A DNA stretch of 20,049 nt, taken from NCBI GenBank assembly GCA_003427395.1, contig BFEA01000180.1:1934856-1954904 (forward strand). Reading direction: 5' to 3'. Source of the stretch: Chara braunii. Lineage: Eukaryota; Streptophyta; Charophyceae; Charales; Characeae. Numbering within the stretch: the stretch's first letter is position 1; each line of letters starts with the position of its first letter. Made by a program: the position numbers and the translations under genes. Under the pieces are notes generated by a model. That model did no database searches and was not told where the DNA came from. It saw nothing but the letters and a program-made list of their open reading frames with translations. Shown piece after piece: positions 1 through 8,212 of the stretch.

Positions 1-47
<47 letters not shown>
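1..47. repeat. (CT)n microsatellite
   Basis: About 23 uninterrupted CT units run from the window edge and are followed by a pyrimidine-rich tract to about position 113. The repeat may extend beyond the window. A second, longer CT array lies at 16,212-16,280. Confidence 0.97.
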
Positions 48-49
<2 letters not shown>

Positions 50-2250
50 CTCCCCCCCTTTTTCTCTTCAAGACCTTTGGCCTTTTAACTCTCCCCCTTA
101 CCCCTTCCCCTCCATGGCACGTGACTTACCTCTACCCTCACCTGTTACACTGTCAGGGAACGAACGACAAAGAACTCGATCCTCACTTGATGAAAAGCGA
201 GGGCAAGGGGAGTGTTGTCGGTCCCTTGTGCCACCAAGAAGGGAGGGTACCAGACCATTGTGAGCATCTGAAGAAAACGAAAGGAGTGTTGTTTCTGTGC
301 CAAGGTCGGTTTGACTCAACCATTTTCCCCGACTGCATGACTAAGGAAGAGGCATGGCTTGCTTGAGGGAAGGGGAAGAGAAAAAAACTTAGGCTTGCAG
401 GAAGGGCGATGTGTTGACCCCAATGGGGATTGTATTTGGCTTTTGTCTTGTGTGGTCTTGCGCAGGTGAGTAGCTCTGGATGGTCTCGAGCGGGACGGGA
501 CCCGCCGACGCGGGCAGGAATGGGGAAAATCGACACGGAATGAACACGGGCCTAGTGTAAACCATGGATGCGGGTGGGACTTGATGATCGCATGTTTGGG
601 AAGAGGGACATGGCTTGTGTGATGTATGTGTATCTTGATGTCTGCGTGCAATGTGGAAGCCTGAAAAGACTAAGGGCGACAATGGAGATGTGAATAGGAT
701 GATTGTCAAGCAAAAAAATATAGGGGCTAGGGGCATGAACGGCGCGACCGCACCCCGATGATGTCGTAGAGATTGTCATGCGTAGTGAAAAGGTGTGTGG
801 CCCAATGAATGACGCTTGGCCTACACACGAAAAGAAGATGAACTCTCAATGAACTCCTTGGACTGCCTGCATATTGGAAGGAGCGATTGCCTGGTCAGAC
901 TCAAATGAATCGAGAAAACGCCACGAGTGATCAAAGAGCTACCATCTAGACGTGAGAGCGGAGCTACATCCCCCAATGTAAAGCCCTCTCGCAAGTGGCC
1001 CATCCCCATCCATCTCATAGCACTAGGTGGGGGTGCCCCTGGGACGAACGACCCGCGCCCTGAGCGTGAGCGTGGGCGGGTCGAGCCAAATGGGACCCGC
1101 TGTAGGGTCGACACAGGCTCAAAAGTCCTTCAGGGTACGACCCCTACAAAAATGGTGGAGGTGCCGGGTATGGGTTAAACTGACCCATATGATCTCGAGG
1201 GGGGCGCCCGACGCATGATCGTGTACATAACCGAAGATAAGGAATGAGGACTTGTGTATGCTCTGTTCCCTTGAGTAAATCAGATTTGAGGGTGGCTTGG
1301 CGCACTGCAAGGCCAGACCTGGAAGAATAACATGCATGCTTGCACACTTGATCAACCATCTTCCTTAGAGGTGACTCTATTCCTCCTTCCCTCGGGCTAA
1401 TGTTCGTCAGGCCGGGGAAGCCTTGGGCAGGTTCTGATGAAAATCCCGCGGCGGAGTGATCCGACTGACATGGGTGCCTTCTTCTCCCTTCTTCGGAGCC
1501 CAGCGGGCTCCTCGCACCACACTTGAAATGCTTAAAGGAACCTCATATGAACATAACAGGTAATCGAGAAGGAACAATCCTACCCTATGAACGGACACAC
1601 AAGCAAAGATAAGGGAATGAAGGAAGTTGCTAGACTCCAAGGAAAACTAGCTCACCTTTGAAGATGTTCACAAAAAGGAACTGGGCACTATGTATGAAAG
1701 TTAAGGGCGAGCGACACATATAGTCCTGAGAGAAGACTGCGAGCTATGGGTAGGAAGCGCTGGGCGCACCAAGGGAAAAACACTTGTAATATGTGTGTCC
1801 CACTTGGGACTTGTGTTTGCATGATGAGGATATTGAGCGTCCTGCCTTTCGGAAGGAAAGGAGGGGTCTGCGCCGGCCGGTGCGGGTTGCAAAACGTCGC
1901 TCCCTTTTAATAGGCTGTCGTGGGTTTGTGTGTGGAGGTCAGGCCACCGAGTTGTCGGACGGGAATTTGTCACGTCGGTTGATTAGTAGCATTCTCGTTC
2001 GAGCAGTGATGAGCTTTGCTCAATGATCTGCCGAACGGGGTGTGAAATCTCCTCAGGCGAGGCTTAACCTGTTGGCTGGCGGAGGGGGTACCACTACATG
2101 CGGACACAAACGGAGCCTCAAGGACGATTAGTAGTTTCTCGTAGCTTGGTTTGGGAAAGGCTGTTCCTTATCGGACCGACGGAAGTGAGTGCCCGGACGA
2201 CTGACTTTTGTCCCTGTATTTAGGCACACGGGGTAACCCTCGGTGTCGGT
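48..2250. other. Unassigned stretch, no confident gene
   Basis: Only short ORFs occur here on either strand. On the + strand these include an ATG in good context at 114 (about 48 codons), an ORF at 121-366 (81 codons from a GTG) that overlaps it in another frame, and ORFs at 927-1178 and 1793-2026. None has a recognisable domain, and the two at 114-366 compete for the same bases. A CAG/GTGAG splice-donor-like site sits near 463-470. A pyrimidine-rich stretch ending in TTTAG at about 2,217-2,222 looks like a splice acceptor just ahead of the next coding remnant. I found no LTR ends, primer-binding site or RNA gene. Confidence 0.6.
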
Positions 2251-2433
2251 ATGGATGAGCAAAAGCGGCAATACGGGATGGGGTATTCTGGGCAAGAAGG
2301 TGAGGGCGACCCCCCACTGGAGCCTGGGGACTGCGCTCGCGATGGTTGAGCTATGCTTGAGGTACGGGATAAAACTCTGCCGATAGTAACAGTGGAGAGA
2401 CCACTTTTTGGGGAAAGGCCGGTGAGGAAATGA
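2251..2433 (+). pseudogene. Tentative fifth module (M0), truncated coding remnant
   Basis: A frame opens at ATG 2251 (MDEQKRQYGMGYSGQ...) and runs 32 codons to an in-frame TGA at 2347-2349. It then continues 27 codons in the same frame to a TGA at 2431. The second part (LEVRDKTLPIV) matches M1 residues 18-28 (IDVKDGVLVVL) in spacing and chemistry, with a shared downstream Glu and Pro. That suggests a 5' remnant of the same family. The N-terminal part does not resemble the other modules, and homology is lost after the second stop. The matching segment is only about 24 residues, so chance similarity is possible. A splice-acceptor-like TTTAG lies about 30 nt before the ATG. Confidence 0.3.
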
Positions 2434-2807
2434 CCGACCTGTGTGCGACGTTTGCCTGAATTTTCTCTTTTGTGCCTCCCTCTGTAAAGTTTGTTTGAGA
2501 ATGTTGGGAAGGGAACTGAGCCTCTAAGTCTATTCTCGCCCCTGCCTAAGTCCGCACAAGTGAGAGAAGATGTGGGTAAGCATGGATAGGAGTCGGAAGG
2601 AAAGGGAACCAAGAGAAAGGAATGCCGGCTAATGGTGACCGAGTGGAGGTACGACGGGGCAGCGACATATGGGAAATGGGTAGAGAAAGTTAGGGAGACC
2701 CGGATGAGGGGTCTGAAACAAGTCTCATCTAGTAAGAAAAACAGTATGACCAAGAGGGGCCGTGTGGTGCTCTCTTGTGAAAACAGGACCAGAACCGGAA
2801 AAACGGA
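2434..2807 (+). other. Spacer with short basic ORF (2632-2862)
   Basis: The spacer before M1 contains a 76-codon Lys/Arg-rich ORF (MVTEWRYDGAATYGKWVEK...) at 2632-2862. It ends inside the M1 start region in another frame. It has no recognisable domain and no counterpart upstream of the other modules. It may be a coding remnant or chance. The long opposite-strand ORF across 2220-2753 is treated as a shadow. Confidence 0.25.
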
Positions 2808-3620
2808 ATGGCGCGGTGGTTCTCATCTCCTATCTATTCTAGTGGTCCGGAAATGCCAATAGACGTAAAGGATGGGGTGCTAGTCGTCCTCCCGGAAGAA
2901 GGAACGTGGACAAACCTGGAACCAGCCTACCAAACTGTGATGCTGGACGAGAAGGACGCGTTCCTCTGGATAGAGACAATTTGGACAAAGGTTAGCCCGA
3001 CGAGACTGTCGCCGAGCCTGATGGACTTAGAATTCCGGGGGACGGTGGAATCCCGAGGGTGGGTCTACTTATCCCAAGAGATGGAAAATGCAATGGTAGT
3101 GGAGTTAGTGTTGGGAACGGCGCCAGATTCGCTGTTTAGACAAGCGGAACGGGAAGTGATATGGGCGGCCTGTCAGCGAGCAGAAATGGAAATGGACAAA
3201 ATGGAGGTGCGAGTGGAACTCGGGGACAGGAGGAACATGAGATGCCCCCTTAGGACAATGAGGTGTGTTCTGGCCCCGTTTCTTGTGGACGCGGTTTTTG
3301 GGACCAGGGATAGACTGGAACAAATATGTCGGTCGATGACACGCCTAAGGCTGTACCAGTGCGCTCGACAGGATTTCCTTAGACTGTCGGTGGAAGCAGG
3401 ACCGTTCGAGGGGAACTGGGCGGAGGAACTAGCCGAGGTATTAAACCTCCTCAGCGCGGATGAAGTCTTTGTCTCTAGCCCGGTGCATTGGCAGATAATC
3501 TATCGGAATGTGGCGGCAGGTGAAACCTTCTTAGAGGGACTGAGAGAGTTGTTCTCTGACGGAGAGGAGGATTTAAGCGATGATGAGGATGGGGACGAGA
3601 TAGAGGACTGGGACTTATGA
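2808..3620 (+). CDS. Module M1: intact 270-aa protein of unknown tandem family
   Basis: Unrecognised protein and the only module with an uninterrupted frame. The start at ATG 2808 (MAR..., A at -3, G at +4) is chosen because M2 also begins MAR and M3/M4 begin MA. An internal Met at 2853 (MPIDV) aligns with M2 MSIP. Features along the protein: FLWIETIW (52-59); GWVYL (84-88); a helix-rich middle; APFLVDAVFG (156-165); a Gly-Pro-Phe block FLRLSVEAGPFEGN (190-203); GETFLEGLRELF (238-249); and a very acidic tail ending SDDEDGDEIEDWDL. All these blocks except the tail recur in M2-M4. No signal peptide or membrane segment is seen, so a soluble protein is likely. M2 starts 59 bp after its stop. Function is unknown. 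The intact frame beside broken paralogues suggests it is the youngest or a still-selected copy. Confidence 0.6.
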   Translation: MARWFSSPIYSSGPEMPIDVKDGVLVVLPEEGTWTNLEPAYQTVMLDEKDAFLWIETIWTKVSPTRLSPSLMDLEFRGTVESRGWVYLSQEMENAMVVELVLGTAPDSLFRQAEREVIWAACQRAEMEMDKMEVRVELGDRRNMRCPLRTMRCVLAPFLVDAVFGTRDRLEQICRSMTRLRLYQCARQDFLRLSVEAGPFEGNWAEELAEVLNLLSADEVFVSSPVHWQIIYRNVAAGETFLEGLRELFSDGEEDLSDDEDGDEIEDWDL

Positions 3621-3678
3621 AAATGGGGGTGGGGACTTACCCCGGAATGGGCTGTCGACTATGTGCAGGTAGGGAACG

Positions 3679-4415
3679 ATGGCCCGGGAGCACGAGCTAT
3701 GGGAGTGCACACCCAAAGGATGGGAACCGAGACGGATCGGAGGGGGAGTAGAGATGTCTATACCAGCAGATCATGAATGGAGAGGGACCACGTGTGACTG
3801 GGTAGGGTCTGAAATTGTGCCCGACCTATCGTACCTATGGATAGAACGTGTTTGAAACCTGCTAAAGAGATTGCGGAAGGAAGGGTGGAATCGGTCGGGA
3901 CGGTCGTTCTGTCCAAACAAGGTTGGCACCTATTTTGCACAACGCTTGCATCAGGGCAGAACCCGATGTGGCTTTTAGAGGGTGTTGAGGCAAGGGCTCG
4001 ACGGGCGGGCGAGAGATTTGCTAACAAAGGTTGGGATGTGGTCAGTAGTAGAGTTGTGATGGGAGGATGGAAGGAATTTAGGTCCCCCTACCAACGAGTC
4101 AAGACCTGGGTACCCGAGTTCGTAACAGATTGGTTTGGGGGTTTCGGCCATGTTGAGGAAGTAGCCAGCACGATGGGGCGGGTGCACGTGAATTGCGTTT
4201 GGCTGACGGAAGAATTCTATAAAATGTCCCTGAAATTTGGGCCCTTCCATGGTGATAGAGCCTGGGAGGTCCTCATCATTCTTAACATCGAAAGGAATGA
4301 TTGGCTGAAAGTGGCCTCGGAAACCAGGGAGGCTATAATTCGCCGCGAGGTAGCCGCCACACCCTGCTATGTAGATGATGTGTTTAAGTTGTTCGAGGTA
4401 TTGTGGTTCGACTGA
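3679..4415 (+). pseudogene. Module M2: paralogue of M1 with one frameshift
   Basis: The frame opens at ATG 3679 (MAREHELWECTPKGWEPRR), passes MSIPADHEW and CDWVGSEIVPDLSYLWIERV, and hits TGA at 3853-3855. The family then continues in another frame: GTVVLSKQGWHLF, LASGQNPMWLLEG, VVMGGWKEFRSP, VPEFVTDWFGGF, FYKMSLKFGPFHGD, YVDDVFKLFE, ending at 4415. A single-base change near 3847-3855 would join the two frames. Compared with M1 it lacks the acidic tail. TGTGCAG, a possible splice acceptor, lies 12 bp before the ATG. The break could be mutation, sequencing error, or an unrecognised intron or frameshift site. Function is unknown. Confidence 0.6.
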
Positions 4416-4536
4416 GAGCAGAGAAAACCGTGGGCCAGGCAAGCATGGAAAAACTGCTAAGATAAGGGAATGGGGTGTCTGGTTATTGTTGGGTTCGGTG
4501 CGGATTGAGAGCTAGAAGACCGAGGGCGAACGCACA

Positions 4537-5309
4537 ATGGCATGAAGAAGGACGTTTCTTGAAGATCGCCCCCTAGGCATTGAGCCGCCTAGGGAAGTAG
4601 AGGGTGGAGTAGAAGTTAGTCTGTCAGCCGCAAATGAGGGTTGGCACCGGTGGTGGACTGGGTCGGGGTTGAACTTATGAAAAATATGGTTTACTTGGTA
4701 ACAAGGGTCGAACGGCGAGCGGACGAAAATGAGGAATGGAACTCGGACCCGCAAGGGAATGTGCGTGCGGAAGGGCGATTGTATGTGTCGGAGGGCGGAT
4801 GGCGAGAGTTCGGAGTTCGGTTGGCATCGGGGGAGGATCCACTGAGTATGTTCGAAGGGGCGTGGCAGCTAGTGTGGCAGGAGGGATTCGAATTCGCGGA
4901 CCCGGGGGTTGATGATGTAATGGCGAACCTTAGGGTAGCCATGGTCGGGAACTTTGAATTGCCCTGTGAAAACATTCGGATGAGATTGCCGCCATTTTTG
5001 CTAGGGAGGCTAGGTGGGGTGGAGCTTGTCAGGAGGGTTGTGGCTCACCTCGCCAACCTGGCGTTTGAGGACGCGTTGGTTCACCAAGAATATTATCGGG
5101 CCTTTCTATAGATGGGGCCATTTAGCGGTGAACAGAGGTATGAGGTGTTGCGGATCCTGCGAGCTGTGTTTACCACCAGGCCAAGAGCTCCGGTCGTTAG
5201 CAACGAAGTCCTATGGGGCGTTGTTCGATGAGAAATAAGTCGGGGAATGACTTACTTAGATGACCTGTACCGCCTGTATGGGCCAATGGAAGTAGAGACA
5301 GGCCGGTAG
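4537..5309 (+). pseudogene. Module M3: degraded paralogue with three in-frame stops and a frameshift
   Basis: The homologous start is ATG 4537, but the third codon is TGA (4543-4545) where M1/M2 have Arg (MAR). The frame continues RTFLEDRPLGIEPP and GGVEVSLSAANEGW. It then shifts between about 4638 and 4677 into VDWVGVELMKNMVYLVTRVE, LYVSEGGWREFGVRLASGED, LPPFLLGRLGG and EYYRAFL. TAG at 5109-5111 falls where M2 has Lys (SLKFGPF) and M4 has Arg or His. The same frame resumes MGPFSGEQRYEVLRIL and reaches TGA at 5229-5231, where M2 has the second Arg of IIRREV. It resumes again as EISRGMTYLDDLYRLYGP and ends at 5307-5309. Two of the stops fit CGA-to-TGA decay. This is the most damaged module, yet all family blocks are still readable. 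Confidence 0.6.
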
Positions 5310-5456
5310 GAGAGGCAAAAAAAAGAGGAAGGAGTAAAGAGGAAAATAAGTATTGAGGTTAAGAACCAGGGAGTTGCCCGAGTGAGGACGAAGAATGGAT
5401 GGAATAAGTAAAATTCGCTTGCTGTTTAAAACTGTGCAGGGGACTGCTAATCAACA

Positions 5457-6213
5457 ATGGCGATGAGACGTGCACGGATGTCGCGACAGCCACACACCCT
5501 CGGCCACCCACGGAAAGTGGACGCGGATGGGAGTTATCGCTCCCGGCAAGCTACATGGTCCGAGGAATTGACACTGAATAGAGAGCCGTGACCTTGGGAA
5601 GGGACCAGGCGTTCATGATGGTAGAATGTTTGTGGAGTGGGATGAGGTTCGTAGGGGACCAGGGGACGACCTGTATATCGACCCAAAGGTGACAGGAACC
5701 GTATACCTGCCGGAGGTCGGATGGCACATGCTAGGAACGGAATTGGCATTAGGGCATGGGTTGTTGCCAATCTTCCAAAGGGCTACTAGGATAGTGGACC
5801 GGATAGGCCAAGAGGTGCGAGGAAGATGGAACGTGGGGCTGAGAACCCGGGTGGAGGTAGGAGGATGGCGAGAGTTTAAGGCCCCGATGATGGGACTGCG
5901 GTGCCGAGTGCCTCGCTTCATGGTGGACTTGGTATTTGGCAGTCTCTCAAGGGCAAAAAGCCTGGCGGAGTTGACCCTAGTCTGGAACCACTACTTTCGT
6001 CCGCAAACGACGGGGATGTTTTACGATGTGTCAGTTAGGCACAGGCCGTTTTGGGGAAACCAGGCCCGTGAACTACTCGAACTCATCATGACATTTGAGG
6101 AATATGAACCAATAATTGTCAGAGAAATAGAAATGGGAGAAAACTATCTTGTAGGGGTGACCGATCTATTTGAAGAACCGGATGAGCAAGACAGACCTGA
6201 GAGACCGGCGTGA
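5457..6213 (+). pseudogene. Module M4: paralogue with N-terminal frameshift
   Basis: ATG 5457 (MAMRRARMSRQP...) opens a 44-codon frame containing ATWSEELTLN, ending at TGA 5589-5591. The family continues in another frame from about 5593, with a long open stretch 5626-6213. Blocks seen: RMFVEWDEVRRGP, GTVYLPEVGWHMLGTELALG, VEVGGWREFKAP, VPRFMVDLVFG, FYDVSVRHRPFWGN, ENYLVGVTDLFEEP, and a short charged tail. The C-terminal 195 codons carry no internal stop. If the upstream frame is ignored, they could be read from ATG 5626 as a shorter protein. TGTGCAG lies about 18 bp before ATG 5457. Function is unknown. The spacing from M3 start to M4 start is 920 bp. Confidence 0.55.
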
Positions 6214-6665
6214 GAAGGAAGGTACTGGGGAAAAAGCAAGAGGTGGAAAACTGGAATGAGAAGCTAGCCGTTAGCAAGAGAGTAGTGGTCGGAGTTCCGT
6301 CCCATCTGAGATCGTGGCAGAAGGGAACTGGGACGACCACCCGCGCTGAAAGACGTTGGGGCATCCGGGTGTCAGGGAGTCAAAGGGGTACCCTCAAGGG
6401 AAGAGCCACTAGCCTCAGACACCGCCCTAAGGGACCGGGGCACGACAGTGACGAAACACCAAACCTCGGCAACAAACCTTCTGGCAGAAGAAAGACAGAA
6501 CAACCCCTGTAGGAAATCGTTGGGTGAGTCGTCCCGACAAAATAGGACTGGAAAACATGAAAATAAGTAAGATTGAGGGGACCCTAGGGGCCGCGAACTA
6601 GGGAAGCTATGAACAACCGACCGTTTCGCAAAAAACAAATTTCCATGTGCAGGGTAGGTAAGGGG
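6214..6665 (+). other. Spacer between M4 and gag-like gene
   Basis: This stretch contains a 100-codon basic ORF (6210-6512, GTG start overlapping the M4 stop by 4 bases) with no recognisable domain and no counterpart after M1-M3. It is probably chance in GA-rich DNA. The 3' end has CATGTGCAGGGTAGG (about 6643-6657), very like ATGTGCAGGTAGGG just upstream of M2. Both look like a splice acceptor or a shared leader ahead of an ATGGC start. Confidence 0.35.
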
Positions 6666-8155
6666 ATGGCATTGGAAGAAGAGGCAGAGGAACTGTGAAG
6701 CAAAGGAAGCCAGGGCACGGGTAGGGCTACGGAACGAAACAAAGCATCAGTGAAGGATCGAGAGTCAGCGAAACCAGAGGGAACCAAGGAAGATGGGAAG
6801 GATCTTTCGATAGGCGAAAGTTTGGGGAAAGTCGGGGTTAGCAAAAGAGCACCTCAGGAAAATAGGGAAGGGAAGGACGATGGAAGATCGTGTCCTCGAA
6901 ACTCGGAAGGGACTACGCCCAAGAAAACGAAGGTCTCAGACGCCCGCCGTAAGCTGGCAGAGATAGAAAAGCGAACCGAAGAATATAAAGCGAGGCTTAT
7001 GGAGGAAATGATGGCTGGGAATGAAAGGGACTCCCTGGGAGAAGGGTCGCGAAAGGAACGTAGGCCAGGGCAAAATCAGGCACGGAGGAAAGGATAACAG
7101 CCATAAGGGAACGCCCAACAAGAAAGGGAAGGAAAAGGGGGACGCTCCGGCTGTAGAGGCAGAAAAGGCTACAACCCCGCCTGCTATGGACAGCGGGGCT
7201 ATCCGCCTGCTCGCCACACCAAAAATAGCAAAGGGTTGCGACGGACTTTGGAGTCTCAGAGAAAGGGTGCTAGGATGGTTCGATCCGGAGGGTACGCCAA
7301 AGGATGGGGAAAAGAATNGGGATAGCAAGGAAGGAGAAGGGACCAGTCCGGCCGGTGAAGCAGGTAGCTCTGAGGGAGGTCTTAAGAAAATAGTAGCTAC
7401 CCTCACCCGGGCTCTGAATAAGAATCAGGGGTATCTGGCTGATGCCAAGAAGAAACTCACTTTTGATGGGGCGAACATTACGGAATTCCTGATAGACTAT
7501 GAGAACCTGGCAGCCTTGTTGAAATGGAGTGAGGAAGAGAAAATGGACCATTTGGGGCAGCATGTGTCACTGAGTTTGGGTAGAGACATTATGNCCATTG
7601 TCGCCACTAGTGGATCTTAGAAGGAAACCAGGAACGAGATGATGAGGAAGTANCTAAAGGCGGAGAAGATGGCAACAGAAGCCGAGTTGGCGGCAGTCCA
7701 AAGGAAGAACTATGCGACTTACAATGACTTCCTAAGGGCCTTTACTTTAGTCGCGTTACGAATTCCCGGGGTAACGGACCGGATAATGAGTAAGTATTTT
7801 CTCAGGCAGTTCTCCGAATTCGACAAAGATAAGATTCTGTCAGCTTACCAGCAGACTAGCAAGTTCGAGTACACTAGGGATGTGGACTTCAACACGGTAA
7901 CAGACCTCGCAGAAAAAACAATGGTGACCGATACGCTAGCCCTGCTTAAGGAAGGGGAGGTTATTGACTTGACTGGAAAGAAAGGGGATGAGGTCAAGAA
8001 GGGGATAGGGAGCCTGCACTAACGAGTGCATGGGGTTGACAGCAAGATGGAAAGAATGGAAAATGCGCTATTAGTAATGAAGACGAAGGTGTCCCGACCC
8101 GCCCTCCCGCCCCAAGAGGCCGTAGTTCCATCCAATCGAATCCATAAAAATTGAC
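6666..8155 (+). pseudogene. Decayed retrotransposon gag-like gene, no pol
   Basis: The frame starts at ATG 6666 (MALEEEAEEL), with TGA at 6696-6698 after ten codons. It then runs through a Lys/Glu-rich N-terminal region with a coiled-coil-like stretch (RRKLAEIEKRTEEYKARL). A frame change falls within about 7021-7097. The gag core follows: LTRALNKNQ, KLTFDGANITEFLIDYENL, LLKWSEEEKMDHLGQHV. TAG at 7618-7620 probably replaces Trp (SGS-stop-KETRNEM). It continues NYATYNDFLRAFTL, MSKYFLRQFSEFDKDKIL, FEYTRDVDFNTVTDL. TAA at 8020-8022 probably replaces Glu before RVHGVDSKMERMENALL. The frame dies by 8155. The layout (charged N-terminus, an F-x-G-x-x-I/V-x-x-F-L core, helical capsid-like part) fits plant/algal LTR-element gag. 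No zinc knuckle, protease, reverse transcriptase or LTR is seen. Confidence 0.65.
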
Positions 8156-8212
8156 TCTCCACTTGGTTTGTTGAGTATGCATGTCCACGTGCATGCTCCA
8201 TCGACGGCAGTC

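Noticed and set aside
2220-2753. 177-codon ORF on the minus strand
   Set aside because: Low-complexity Ser/Pro-rich composition, typical of the complement of GA-rich DNA. The + strand here holds the M0 remnant and no domain is recognisable.
1-8200. Paired LTRs and a primer-binding site around the gag-like gene
   Set aside because: I found no long direct repeat or tRNA-complementary site by eye. A computed self-alignment would be needed to exclude diverged LTRs.
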